The translations under genes and the position numbers were made by a program. Below are positions 52,720 through 61,076 of a DNA stretch of 64,000 nt, piece after piece. The stretch spans positions 1-64,000 of the forward strand of contig NZ_CACRYJ010000016.1 in NCBI RefSeq assembly GCF_902703175.1, given 5' to 3'. Position 1 is the stretch's first letter. Each line of letters begins with the position of its first letter. Below the pieces are notes generated by a model, which saw only the letters and a list, made by a program, of their open reading frames with translations, was not told where the DNA came from and searched no databases. Source of the DNA: Occultella aeris (lineage in GTDB: Bacteria; Actinomycetota; Actinomycetes; Actinomycetales; Beutenbergiaceae).

Positions 52720-53123
52720 GACTTGACTCCCGCCTTGATGGCCTCGATGTCCTTCATCACATTCTCCTTCGTCTGCGGGCCCGGCGTGCTCTTCAGCGCG
52801 GCACGTCCGGCCAGGCCGGCGATCGCGGCGATCAGGAGGACGACGCCGGCGACGATCAGGGCAGCGGCCCAGTCGGGCAGCACCGTCGCGAGGCCGAACA
52901 TGGCGGCGGTGAGGAGCCAGCCGAGACCGAAGAGGGCGAACACCCCGGCGACCGCGAAGAGCGCGCCGGTCACGCCGAAGGACTTGCCCTTCTCGGCCAG
53001 CTGGGCCTGGGCGAGCTGGAGCTCGTCGCGGACGAGGGTCGAGAAGTTCTCGGTGAGCTTGCCGACCAACTGGCCGATGGACGGTTCACTGGCCTCGGGC
53101 GGGGGTGTTCTGCTGTCAACCAC
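52716..53123 (-). CDS. Phage-holin-family-like (Holin-X) membrane protein
   Basis: This 135-aa protein has an N-terminal amphipathic helix (SIGQLVGKLTENFSTLVRDELQLAQAQL) and two transmembrane helices (about 52-76 and 84-106). It belongs to the actinobacterial Holin-X superfamily, which is chromosomal and not evidence of a prophage. GTG start with a GAGAGGTGAG site upstream. Coupled to DUF3618 by a GTGA overlap. Confidence 0.82.
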   Translation of the reverse strand: MVDSRTPPPEASEPSIGQLVGKLTENFSTLVRDELQLAQAQLAEKGKSFGVTGALFAVAGVFALFGLGWLLTAAMFGLATVLPDWAAALIVAGVVLLIAAIAGLAGRAALKSTPGPQTKENVMKDIEAIKAGVKS

Positions 53124-53232
53124 CGTGACTCACCTCTCAATGGACTCGCGGCGCGTTGCGCGCACGCGTACTGGGTACAGCCAATCGTGCCCGGAGCCGT
53201 TCGGCAACACGGTGCCCGTGCGACGGCGTCGC

Positions 53233-55833
53233 TCATTCCTGCGCGATCGCTTCGAGGACGGGCAGCCGGGAGGCCCGGATCGCGGGCCAGACGGCGGCGA
53301 GGACCCCGACGACCGCGGACAGCGCCACGATCGCGGCGAGCTGGTCCCACGGGATCGCGAGCACGGACAGGCCCTGGTCGGCGAACACCGACCGCACGGC
53401 GGCGGCGAGGGCCACGCCCACGACGACACCGACGACCGTCCCGAAGATCGCCGTCAGCACCGACTCGATCACGATCGTGACGGACAGCTGCAGGCGCCCG
53501 AGGCCGACCGCCCGGATCAGACCGATCTCCCGGGTCCGCTCGATCACGGACAGCGCGAGCGTGTTCACGATGCCGAGCACGGCGATCACGACGGACAGGG
53601 CCAGCAGGGCGTAGATGATCACGAGCGCCTGGTTCACCTGGTCGGCGATCTGGTTGACGAGCTCGTCCGCGGTCAGCGCCGTCACGACGACGTAGGGCTC
53701 GATGATGGCGTCCAGCTGGTCGCGGAGCTCGGTGAGCGGGACGCCGTCGACGCCATCGACGCCGACCATCACAACGTTCGCGGGGGCGGGGCCGAGGAGT
53801 TCGGCGAGCTGGTCCTCGCCGATGGTGACGTCCGCGTTCAGCGCCTGCGAGTTCGTGATGGCGCCGACCGTGAGGGTCAGCTCGGTGACGTCGGTGCGCA
53901 GGGTGATCTCGTCGCCGAGCTGCCATCCGTACTCGAGGGCGGCGCTCGTCTGCAGGGCGGCCTCGCCGTCGGCCAGGGTGGCCAGGTCGCCCTCGAGGGT
54001 CTCGATCTCCAGGGTGGTACCGAAGGCCGCCGGCGGCGCCCCGATCACCGTGGTGGAGGTCGGGTCCAGGCCCGGTCCGCTCAGCTCGACGGGTGCCGTC
54101 GACAGGGCGTCGGCGCGGGCGACGTCATCGAGGTCGGCGATGGCGGCGACGGCCTCGGCCGGCACCGCGTTCGTGGCGGACAGGACCACGAAGTCGGCGC
54201 GGTACTCGGTCTCGACGATCGCCGTCGTCGACTCGCGCGCGGACGCGGCGAGCACCGTGCAGGCGGCGACGAGGGCCATACCGATCATCAGCGCGCCGGC
54301 GGTGCTGGCGGTGCGGCGCGGGTTGCGCATCACGTTGCCGCGGGCGAGCCTGCCGAGCGGCTTGATGGCGGCGACGAACGGTGCCGCCAGCACACCGAGC
54401 GTGGCCCGCGCGATCACGGGCGACAGGGCAAGCATCCCGACGAGAACGGCGCCCGCCCCGATGCCCAACCAGGGGCCGGGCTCGAGCCCGGCGTACGGGT
54501 CCTCGTCGGTGGACACGGCCACGGACACGTAGGTCGCCGCGACCCCGATCAGGAGCAGCACGGCGCCTGCCAGCGCGCGCCAGCGCAGGGACTTCTCGGT
54601 GACGGTGACGTCGTCACGCATCGCCTCCACCGGCGCCGTCAGGGCGGCCCGGCGGGCTGGCACGGCCGCGGCGACGAGGCTGACCAGGGTGCCGATGCCC
54701 AGGCACAGGACGGCGGTGAACGCGGTGACCGGGGCCTCGCCGGTGAGGTTCATGCCGAACCGGGACAGGATCCAGCGGATCAGGTCCACCAGGGCCACGC
54801 CGCTGAGCAGCCCGACTGCCGAACCGACCAGGCCGACGGCGAACGCCTGGGTGAGCACGACCGTGAAGACCTGCGCCGGGGAGGCGCCGAGCGCGCGCAG
54901 GAGCGCGTACTCGCGCTGGCGCTGGCGCACCGACATCGCGAACGTGTTCGTGATGATGAAGGCGCCGACGAACAGCGCGATGCTCGCGAACACGAGCAGG
55001 AACGTGCCGATGAAGCCGATGATCTCGTTGATCGCCTCGGACGCCTCGGCCCGGACGTCGTCGCCGGTGCGGGCCTCGAGGTTTGCGTCCGGATGGTCGG
55101 CGAGCACGGTGTCGGTGATGGCGTCGACCAGGTCCGACTGGCTGACGCCGTCGTCGCCGTAGACCGCGATCGAGTTCACGAGCCCGTCAGGGGCGAACAG
55201 GTCGGCGGCCACGTCCGCGTCGAGGAACGCGAGGGTGGCACCGGAGGTGGGGGAGGCGTAGGCACCCTCGGCGACGACCGTCACCTCCCTGACCTCGCCC
55301 CCGAGCACCACGGTGGTGGTGTCGCCAAGAGCCAGGCCGGAGGAGTCCAGCGCGCCGCTCTCCAACCCGATCTCGTTCGGTCCCACGGGTACCTCGCCGG
55401 CGATCAGGTCGACCGCAGGGTCGTCGGGGTGCAGGGCGAGCGCCAGGCTGGGCGCCTGACCGTTGACGACGGCGGTGCCGTCGGCTCCGACGATCACGAT
55501 CGGCCCCTGGACGTCGGGCAGGGCCCGTGCGACGCCGTCGACGGCGGCCACCTCGTCCGCGAGGGCGATGTCGATGCCGTCCCGGGCGCCACCGAAACCG
55601 GCGCCCGGGTCCGGCGGGCCGTCCGGGAGGCCGTCGTCGGTGGTGGTGGCGACGCTGCGCAGGTAGGCGTCGCCCTGGAGGGAACTCTCGACGATGGAGT
55701 CGAAGGTGTCCGAGAGCATCGCCCTCAGGATGAACGTGCCGGCGACGAACGCGACGCCGAGGATCACGGCGAGCACGGACAGGGCGAACCGGACCCCGTG
55801 CGCGCGGATCTCGCGAAGGCTGACCCGCAGCAT
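53233..55833 (-). CDS. FtsX/MacB-family ABC transporter permease (two-FtsX-unit)
   Basis: This 866-aa membrane protein has the long permease layout with two FtsX domains: an N-terminal helix LSVLAVILGVAFVAGTFIL, a large extracytoplasmic region, transmembrane bundles around residues 265-400, 475-510 and a second extracytoplasmic domain followed by the last FtsX unit ending EIGLIRAVGLGRLQLSVTIVIESV and AAVWPAIRASRLPVLEAIAQE. Such exporters move lipids, lipoproteins or antimicrobial peptides, or act as mechanotransmitters. The ATG overlaps the ATPase stop by TGATG. Confidence 0.9.
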   Translation of the reverse strand: MLRVSLREIRAHGVRFALSVLAVILGVAFVAGTFILRAMLSDTFDSIVESSLQGDAYLRSVATTTDDGLPDGPPDPGAGFGGARDGIDIALADEVAAVDGVARALPDVQGPIVIVGADGTAVVNGQAPSLALALHPDDPAVDLIAGEVPVGPNEIGLESGALDSSGLALGDTTTVVLGGEVREVTVVAEGAYASPTSGATLAFLDADVAADLFAPDGLVNSIAVYGDDGVSQSDLVDAITDTVLADHPDANLEARTGDDVRAEASEAINEIIGFIGTFLLVFASIALFVGAFIITNTFAMSVRQRQREYALLRALGASPAQVFTVVLTQAFAVGLVGSAVGLLSGVALVDLIRWILSRFGMNLTGEAPVTAFTAVLCLGIGTLVSLVAAAVPARRAALTAPVEAMRDDVTVTEKSLRWRALAGAVLLLIGVAATYVSVAVSTDEDPYAGLEPGPWLGIGAGAVLVGMLALSPVIARATLGVLAAPFVAAIKPLGRLARGNVMRNPRRTASTAGALMIGMALVAACTVLAASARESTTAIVETEYRADFVVLSATNAVPAEAVAAIADLDDVARADALSTAPVELSGPGLDPTSTTVIGAPPAAFGTTLEIETLEGDLATLADGEAALQTSAALEYGWQLGDEITLRTDVTELTLTVGAITNSQALNADVTIGEDQLAELLGPAPANVVMVGVDGVDGVPLTELRDQLDAIIEPYVVVTALTADELVNQIADQVNQALVIIYALLALSVVIAVLGIVNTLALSVIERTREIGLIRAVGLGRLQLSVTIVIESVLTAIFGTVVGVVVGVALAAAVRSVFADQGLSVLAIPWDQLAAIVALSAVVGVLAAVWPAIRASRLPVLEAIAQE

Positions 55834-56624
55834 CAGGGGGCGTCCTGCTCCCGCGCCTCACCGAGCGCGGCGAGGGCCTCGAGGATGTCCGCCTCGGCCG
55901 GGTCGTGGAGCTCGCCCACCAGCGAGCCGTCGGCGAGGAAGATCACCCGGTGGGCGTAGGAGGCCGACCGGGGGTCGTGGGTGACCATCACGACGCTCTG
56001 GCCGAGGTCGTCGACGCTGCGGCGCAGGAACCCGAGCACCTCGCCGGCCGCCTTGGAGTCGAGGTTGCCGGTGGGTTCGTCGGCGAACACGATCGACGGC
56101 TTGGCGACAAGGGCGCGCGCGCAGGCGACCCGCTGCTGCTGGCCGCCGGAGAGTTCGGTGGGCCGGTGGGTGAGCCGGTCGCCCAGGCCGAGGGTGTTGA
56201 TGACCGTGTCGAAGCGGTCGCGGTCGACCTGGGTGCGTGCGATGTCGAGCGGCAGGGTGATGTTCTCCGCCGCGGTCAGGGTGGGGACCAGGTTGTAGGC
56301 CTGGAAGACGAAGCCGATCCGGGTGCGGCGCAGGTTGGTGAGCTGGCGCTGGGACATCGAGGAGATGATCTCGCCGTCCACCTCGACCGTGCCGGAGGTG
56401 GGGGTGTCCAGGCCGGCCATGCAGTGCATCAGCGTGGACTTGCCCGAGCCCGAGGGGCCCATGATCGCGGTGAGCCGGCCACGGCCCAGGTCGACGTCCA
56501 CCCCGCGCAGGGCGTGTACGGCCGTGGCGCCGGCGCCGTAGACCTTGGTCAGGGCGCGGGCCGAGGCGATCGGGTCATCAGCGGGTTCGGGGGAGGTGGA
56601 GACGGGAGCGGCGTGTCGGCCCAT
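55833..56624 (-). CDS. ABC transporter ATP-binding protein (LolD/MacB type)
   Basis: This 263-aa ATPase has Walker A GPSGSGKST (about 56-64), the Q-loop FVFQAYNLVP, signature LSGGQQQR, Walker B IVFADEP, the D-loop TGNLDSKAA and the switch His in MVTHDP. It powers the FtsX-type permease encoded next. ATG 56624 is used because AATAAT lies 6 nt upstream; the longer frame to 56663 would start before this box. Confidence 0.92.
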   Translation of the reverse strand: MGRHAAPVSTSPEPADDPIASARALTKVYGAGATAVHALRGVDVDLGRGRLTAIMGPSGSGKSTLMHCMAGLDTPTSGTVEVDGEIISSMSQRQLTNLRRTRIGFVFQAYNLVPTLTAAENITLPLDIARTQVDRDRFDTVINTLGLGDRLTHRPTELSGGQQQRVACARALVAKPSIVFADEPTGNLDSKAAGEVLGFLRRSVDDLGQSVVMVTHDPRSASYAHRVIFLADGSLVGELHDPAEADILEALAALGEAREQDAP

Positions 56625-56630
56625 GGTGCG

Positions 56631-56636
56631 ATTATT
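56631..56636 (-). promoter_or_regulatory. -10 box of the ABC exporter operon (leaderless)
   Basis: On the minus strand AATAAT ends 6 nt before the ATG at 56624, with no Shine-Dalgarno. A good -35 is not visible. Confidence 0.4.
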
Positions 56637-56736
56637 CGTGGTCCGGTCGCGCGAGGGGATCACTCAGGAGGGTGAGATCCCTGCGCTGTCCTACGACCGG
56701 GGGCGCAGAGCGAGCTGCGTCAGTCCCGCCCTGTTG

Positions 56737-56790
56737 CGGTGTGGTTGCGACGTACCGGGTACGTCGAGACCAAACCGCTCCCGCGAATGT
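56737..56790 (-). repeat. 54-bp palindromic element, copy 2 (inverted)
   Basis: Read on the minus strand it aligns to copy 1 (51727-51780) at 44 of 54 positions without gaps, sharing ATTCGCG, GAGCGGT and the 15-base core CGACGTACCCGGTAC with TCG. It lies in the 359-bp gap between the ABC ATPase gene and tRNA-Phe, otherwise without a gene. Confidence 0.75.
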
Positions 56791-56943
56791 GACGACCCGA
56801 CCCGGGTAGCCGAATCGGCCGCGGTCAACCCGACTCCTGGCTCCGCGCAGGCTGCGCCTCGACGCCGCCAGGTGCTGATGTCTGCCCAGCGACAACTCCA
56901 CGAGCCGGCCGCCCAGGCCGCGCTCCGCCGTCGGGCATGAGAA

Positions 56944-56971
56944 ACGCCGCGGACCGAATGGTTCGCGGCGT
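56944..56971 (-). terminator. Terminator of the tRNA cluster
   Basis: ACGCCGCGGACC and GGTTCGCGGCGT form a 12-bp stem (one G-T pair) with a 4-nt loop 13 bp after tRNA-Phe; on the minus strand it is followed by TTTC. Confidence 0.65.
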
Positions 56972-56983
56972 CTGCTCCGTGTG

Positions 56984-57056
56984 TGGCTCCGACCGGCGTC
57001 GATCCGGTGACCTTTCGATTTTCAGTCGAACGCTCTACCAACTGAGCTACAGAGCC
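56984..57056 (-). tRNA. tRNA-Phe (GAA)
   Basis: The 73-nt gene folds as a complete cloverleaf: acceptor GGCTCTG/CGGAGCC, D-arm with AGCTCAGTTGGTAGAGC, anticodon loop CTGAAAA with anticodon GAA, and GGATCGACGCC in the T-arm region. Discriminator A; CCA is not encoded. Last of three tRNA genes on this strand. Confidence 0.95.
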
Positions 57057-57101
57057 TTGAAACGAACGCCCGGTCATCTGCATGACCGGGCGGATGTTTC
57101 G

Positions 57102-57175
57102 CGACCCCGACCGGACTTGAACCGGCGACCTCCGCCGTGACAGGGCGGCGCTCTAACCAACTGAGCTACGGGGCC
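57102..57175 (-). tRNA. tRNA-Asp (GTC)
   Basis: The 74-nt gene has acceptor GGCCCCG/CGGGGTC, anticodon loop CTGTCAC with anticodon GTC, and a canonical GGTTCAAGTCC T-arm. Discriminator G; CCA is not encoded. Confidence 0.95.
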
Positions 57176-57217
57176 TCAGGTGAGGCTTGAGTCTACGTGC
57201 GATGCAATTGTGGTGCG

Positions 57218-57290
57218 TACCCCCAACGGGATTCGAACCCGTGCTACCGCCGTGAAAGGGCGGGGTCCTAGGCCGCTAGACGATGGGGGC
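57218..57290 (-). tRNA. tRNA-Glu (TTC)
   Basis: The 73-nt gene has acceptor GCCCCCA/TGGGGGT with a G-U first pair usual for actinobacterial tRNA-Glu, anticodon loop CTTTCAC with anticodon TTC, and GGGTTCGAATCCC in the T-arm. First gene of the Glu-Asp-Phe cluster. Confidence 0.95.
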
Positions 57291-57342
57291 CCGGTTGAAG
57301 CTGAGCGCCCGTGACGCTGTTCGGCGCCCCAAGACCTCCGAA

Positions 57343-57372
57343 AGCATACGGTACGCGGGGCCCGCGGAGCAA
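57343..57372 (-). promoter_or_regulatory. Promoter of the tRNA cluster
   Basis: On the minus strand TTGCTC (57372-57367) and TATGCT (57348-57343) are 18 bp apart, about 50 bp upstream of tRNA-Glu. Confidence 0.55.
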
Positions 57373-57488
57373 AACGCCTGGACCCTCTGTGTGCGAGGTC
57401 ACGTCGGGGTGGTTCGGGCCCGGTCCGGTGGGCCAGGTGTGGCCGCCGCGGACCCGGGAGATCCGCCAGCTGCTGTCACACTGGGGCG

Positions 57489-57848
57489 GTGATCGAGATG
57501 TCCCGCGGGGAGTTCGAGGAGGCCGTCGCCGACGGCCTCGACCTGATCCCCGAGGAACTTGCCAGGCACATCAGCAACGTCGTGATCCTCGTCGAGGACG
57601 AACCGCCCACCGACTCCGACGACCCGGACCTGCTCGGCCTCTACGAGGGCACCCCGCTCACCGAGCGTGGGGAGTGGTGGGCGGCCGGCTCACTGCCGGA
57701 CCGGATCACGATCTTCCGCAACCCGACCCTGCGCTTCTGCGAGTCCACGGACGAGGTGGCCGAGGAGGTCGCCGTCACCGTGATCCACGAGATCGCGCAC
57801 CACTTCGGGATCGACGACGACCGGCTCCACGAGCTCGGCTGGGCCTGA
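57489..57848 (+). CDS. Small metallopeptidase family (DUF1025/zincin-like) protein
   Basis: This 119-aa protein is a minimal zincin of the actinobacterial metallopeptidase family: an N-terminal FEEAVADGLDLIPEELARHISNVVILVEDEP, then GLYEGTPLTERG, and near the C-terminus VTVIHEIAHHFGIDDDRLHELGW with the HExxH zinc motif and a downstream Asp/His. Its substrate is unknown. The GTG at 57489 follows a CACACT box by 6 nt; ATG 57498 is an alternative. Confidence 0.87.
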   Translation: MIEMSRGEFEEAVADGLDLIPEELARHISNVVILVEDEPPTDSDDPDLLGLYEGTPLTERGEWWAAGSLPDRITIFRNPTLRFCESTDEVAEEVAVTVIHEIAHHFGIDDDRLHELGWA

Positions 57849-57870
57849 CGCTGCGGGCCGGGCCGCCGAA

Positions 57871-57918
57871 CGCGAGGTTGTTGGCTCCGCAACGCGCTCG
57901 GCAGCCAACAACCTCGCG
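57871..57918. terminator. 16-bp perfect stem between convergent genes
   Basis: CGCGAGGTTGTTGGCT and AGCCAACAACCTCGCG are perfect complements with a 16-nt loop, between the metallopeptidase and galE stops. No T-run is present on either side. It probably ends transcription from both directions or protects 3' ends. Confidence 0.55.
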
Positions 57919-57980
57919 CTCGACGGCGGAACTCGCCCTGGCAGACGAGGCGGCGGTCGGGTGGATGGGTGGACGGCTCC

Positions 57981-58946
57981 TCAGGCCTGCGCGGCCTGCC
58001 GGGCCTCCCACGCCGTGGCCACCATCTGCTCCAGCGAGTAGCTCATCCGCCAGTCGAGGTCCCGCGCGGCCGCCTCGCCGGACGCGACGATCCGCGCCGG
58101 GTCACCGGGCCGACGCGCGGCGACGGTCGGCTCGAACGGGATCTTCGTGACCGCCGCCATCGTGTCCATGATCTGCCGGACCGAGACGCCGTCGCCACTG
58201 CCGAGGTTGTACACGGGCAGCAGTTCGCGTCCCTGCGCGAGCGCCTTGGCGGCGCTGACGTGGGCGTCCGCGAGGTCCGCGACGTGGACATAGTCGCGCA
58301 CGCAGGTGCCGTCCGGGGTCGGGTAGTCGATGCCGTTGATCCGCGGCGTCCTGCCCTGCGCGAGGGCCTCGAGCACCAGCGGGAACAGGTTGTGCGGGGA
58401 GGTGTCCCGCAGTTCCATCGCGCCGGAGCCGACCACGTTGAAGTACCGCAGCGAGGTGTGCCGCAGTTCGCTGGCACGGCCCTGGTCGGCGAGCAGCCAC
58501 TCGCCGATGAGCTTGGACTCCCCGTACGGGGACTCCGGGTGCGTGGGGGTCGCCTCGGTGACCAGGTCCACGTGCGGGGTGCCGTAGGTGGCCGCCGAGG
58601 AGGAGAACACGATCGCCTCGACCCCGGCGCGCTGCATCGCCTCCAGCACAGACACGGTCCCCGTCACGTTCTGCGTGTACGTGTGCAGCGGCCGCTCCAC
58701 CGAGACCCCCGCGTACTTGAACCCGGCCACGTGCACCACGCCGATGCAGTTGTGCTCGTCGAGGGTCCGGGCGACCACGTCGGTGTGGAGGATGGACGAG
58801 CGGACGAACGGGACGCCGTCGGGCACGAACTCCTCATGCCCGCTGGACAGGTCGTCCAGCACCACGACGCCGATCCGTGCGTCCCGGAACGCCTGCACCA
58901 CGTGTGCGCCGATGTAGCCGGCCCCTCCGGTCACCAACCAGGTCAT
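57981..58946 (-). CDS. galE: UDP-glucose 4-epimerase
   Basis: This 321-aa short-chain dehydrogenase-type enzyme interconverts UDP-glucose and UDP-galactose. It has the NAD motif TGGAGYIGAH (6-15), the Ser-Tyr-Lys set in FSSSAATYG and SPYGESKLIGE, and the substrate loop RYFNVVGS. It would serve galactose use (compare the GH42 enzyme at 28-30 kb) and cell-wall sugars. The ATG overlaps the surE stop by ATGA. Confidence 0.93.
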   Translation of the reverse strand: MTWLVTGGAGYIGAHVVQAFRDARIGVVVLDDLSSGHEEFVPDGVPFVRSSILHTDVVARTLDEHNCIGVVHVAGFKYAGVSVERPLHTYTQNVTGTVSVLEAMQRAGVEAIVFSSSAATYGTPHVDLVTEATPTHPESPYGESKLIGEWLLADQGRASELRHTSLRYFNVVGSGAMELRDTSPHNLFPLVLEALAQGRTPRINGIDYPTPDGTCVRDYVHVADLADAHVSAAKALAQGRELLPVYNLGSGDGVSVRQIMDTMAAVTKIPFEPTVAARRPGDPARIVASGEAAARDLDWRMSYSLEQMVATAWEARQAAQA

Positions 58947-59722
58947 CGCCGGACCTCCTCACTCTCGGTGTCGAAACCGGGTAGCACCACGGCGCCGTCG
59001 TCGTGGGAGTGTGAACGCAGCAGCGACATCGTGGCCCACCCGCGCGCGAGGTAGCCCGCGTCGGTGTCGTCCTCGAAGTGGACGTCGTGGGAGGCGAACG
59101 GGCGGAACAGGAGTTTGTCGATCTGCTGGTTCACGACGTCGGTGTCGACGTCGAAGGTGGCCAGCCGCGCCGCCCGCAGGCCGCGCAGCTCGGCCGGTGG
59201 CACGTCCGGGATGTTCACGTTCAGGACCCGGGTGTCCTGGGTCTGGCTGGTGAACCACTCGAAGGCCCGCGTCAGCACCAGGTATGCGGTGTCCCAGTGC
59301 TTCGGGTGCTCGGCCGCGATCGAGCTGGCCAGCGCCGGGATGCCCTGGGCGGAGGCGGACAGGGCCGCGCCGACCGTGCCGGAGTGGATCACCGCGGGCC
59401 CGACGTTCGGGCCGAGATTGATACCGGACAGCAGCAGGTCGGGCCGCTGGCCGAAGGCGCCGAGGCCCGCCGCGTAGGCGATCAGGGCGGGGCTGGCGTG
59501 CACCGCGATCGACTCGATGCCCTCCCGCAGGCCGTCCGGGCGACCGGGCGAGGTCTTCACGACGCCGTTCTCGGCCTCACCGCTCAGCGCCGCGCTGTAG
59601 CCGGAGTACTGGCGGTTGGGTGCGGCGACGATCACATCGTGACCGGCGTCCGCGGCGACATGCGCCAGGGTCACCAACCCGGGTGAGTCGATGCCGTCGT
59701 CGTTCGTGATCAGGACCCGCAT
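58943..59722 (-). CDS. surE: 5'/3'-nucleotidase SurE
   Basis: This 259-aa phosphatase dephosphorylates nucleoside monophosphates. It begins MRVLITNDDGIDSPG with the metal-binding DD (8-9), then APNRQYSGYSAAL, LLLSGINLGPNVG and SGTVGAALSAS, all SurE signatures. ATG 59722 is chosen to give this start; the longer frame to 59884 is Arg-rich and unrelated. Coupled to galE. Confidence 0.92.
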   Translation of the reverse strand: MRVLITNDDGIDSPGLVTLAHVAADAGHDVIVAAPNRQYSGYSAALSGEAENGVVKTSPGRPDGLREGIESIAVHASPALIAYAAGLGAFGQRPDLLLSGINLGPNVGPAVIHSGTVGAALSASAQGIPALASSIAAEHPKHWDTAYLVLTRAFEWFTSQTQDTRVLNVNIPDVPPAELRGLRAARLATFDVDTDVVNQQIDKLLFRPFASHDVHFEDDTDAGYLARGWATMSLLRSHSHDDGAVVLPGFDTESEEVRR

Positions 59723-59955
59723 CGCGGTGGAACTCCCTTGAGAGGTGGCTGGTGGCCGGCCCGCGCGTGACGCGGGTTCTGCTCCCATTCTGCCCCGCTC
59801 GCTGCGATCGTGGGGCGGGCGTCCCCGTGCCCGACGGCGGTGGTCGCCTCGGGCGGGCCGTTGGCGCCTCGCGAGGGGTGTCATGCAGGGCGGGGCTCGC
59901 TACGCTCGCCGGTGGGACGCCGTCGGCGCCCACACTCGATGATGAGAGGCCCGTG

Positions 59956-60615
59956 ATGTCGACCACCGAAGAGATCCTCGACGCCGTCCCGATGGACCAG
60001 ATCGCCGCCCGGCTCGGCGTGGATCGCGCCACCGCCGAGCGCGCCACCCGTGCGGCGCTGCCCACCCTGCTCGCCGGCATGAACGCGAACGCCGCGGACC
60101 CGGACGGCGCCCGGTCCCTCGTCGGAGCCATCTCCAAGCACGATCCTGCACTTGTGGAAGGCGGCGTCGACCTCGACCAGGTGGACACCGACGACGGCGC
60201 GAAGATCGTCCGCAACGTGTTCGGACAGAACACCGACGCCGTCGTCAACACGCTCTCCAAGGCGGATTCCGGCGCGGCGGGATCCGGTGGCGGACTGGGC
60301 GACCTGTTGCCGAAGCTGCTGCCGATCCTGGCTCCGATCGTGTTGTCGTTCCTCGCGAAGAAGTTCGGGCAGGGTGGCGGAGCGGGTGCCGACGCGGAGT
60401 CGGGCGGCGGGGGCATCGGCGACCTCCTCGGCGGGCTGCTCGGCGGCGGGGCCGGTGGCGCGACCGGGTCCGGATCGGGGGGCGGCGGCGGCCTCGGCGA
60501 CCTCCTCGGTGGCCTGCTCGGCGGTGGTTCCGGCTCGGGCGGGTCCGGCTCACGCGAATCCGGCGGCGGCCTCGGGGACCTGCTCGGTGGCCTGCTCGGC
60601 GGCGGGAAGCGCTGA
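59956..60615 (+). CDS. DUF937 domain-containing protein with Gly/Leu repeats
   Basis: This 219-aa protein has a helical N-terminal DUF937 region (about 1-120: ILDAVPMDQIAARLGVD, ALPTLLAGMNANA, VRNVFG), a short hydrophobic stretch LLPKLLPILAPIVLSFLAKKFG, and then three near-identical copies of GxGDLLGGLLGGG (about 156-219) separated by Gly/Ser linkers. The function of the family is unknown. A GAGAGG site lies 6 nt before the ATG. Confidence 0.8.
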   Translation: MSTTEEILDAVPMDQIAARLGVDRATAERATRAALPTLLAGMNANAADPDGARSLVGAISKHDPALVEGGVDLDQVDTDDGAKIVRNVFGQNTDAVVNTLSKADSGAAGSGGGLGDLLPKLLPILAPIVLSFLAKKFGQGGGAGADAESGGGGIGDLLGGLLGGGAGGATGSGSGGGGGLGDLLGGLLGGGSGSGGSGSRESGGGLGDLLGGLLGGGKR

Positions 60616-60638
60616 CCCGGCCCCAACCCCGCCACCCA

Positions 60639-60668
60639 TTGGGTTCGGGGGCGATCCCGAGAGACAAT
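60639..60668 (+). promoter_or_regulatory. Promoter of msrB (leaderless)
   Basis: TTGGGT (60639-60644) and GACAAT (60663-60668) are 18 bp apart, and the ATG at 60675 follows after 6 nt without a ribosome-binding site. Confidence 0.5.
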
Positions 60669-60674
60669 GGCCGC

Positions 60675-61076
60675 ATGTACAAGGTCACGAAGTCTGAGGA
60701 CGAATGGCGTAACGAGCTCAGCCCGCAGGAGTACCAGGTGCTGCGGCAGGCCGGGACCGAGCGCCCCGGTACCGGCGAGCTCCTGAACGAGGAGCGGGTG
60801 GGCGTCTACCACTGCCGCGCCTGCGGGGCCGAGCTGTTCCGCAGCGAGACCAAGTTCGAGGCACACTGCGGCTGGCCGAGCTTCTACCAGCCGAAGGAGT
60901 CGGACGCGGTCGAGCTGATCGAGGACCGCACGCTGGGCATGGTCCGCACCGAGGTGCGCTGCGCCAACTGCGGCTCGCACCTGGGTCACGTCTTCGACGA
61001 CGCCCCGCAGACCCCGACCGGGGACCGGTTCTGCATGAACTCGGTGTCGATGACGTTCGAGCCCACGCAGGGATGA
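60675..61076 (+). CDS. msrB: Peptide-methionine (R)-S-oxide reductase
   Basis: This 133-aa enzyme repairs methionine-R-sulfoxide in proteins. The zinc ligands are the pairs CRAC and CANC, with HCGWPSF and GHVFDD between and after them, and the catalytic Cys in RFCMNSVSM near the C-terminus. Length and motifs are those of a single-domain MsrB. The stop overlaps the following phosphatase-family gene by ATGA. Confidence 0.95.
   Translation: MYKVTKSEDEWRNELSPQEYQVLRQAGTERPGTGELLNEERVGVYHCRACGAELFRSETKFEAHCGWPSFYQPKESDAVELIEDRTLGMVRTEVRCANCGSHLGHVFDDAPQTPTGDRFCMNSVSMTFEPTQG

Noticed and set aside
52716-53123. Holin-like gene as evidence of a prophage
   Set aside because: The Holin-X type is a common chromosomal actinobacterial family, it is paired with DUF3618, and no phage structural or lysis gene is nearby.
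52267-55959. 1230-aa open frame on the plus strand
   Set aside because: It covers the antisense of DUF3618, holin-X and the FtsX permease, all of which have clear family motifs and coupled starts.
57102-57290. tRNA cluster as an integration site of a mobile island
   Set aside because: All three tRNA genes are complete, and no integrase or duplicated tRNA 3' end is seen on either side.
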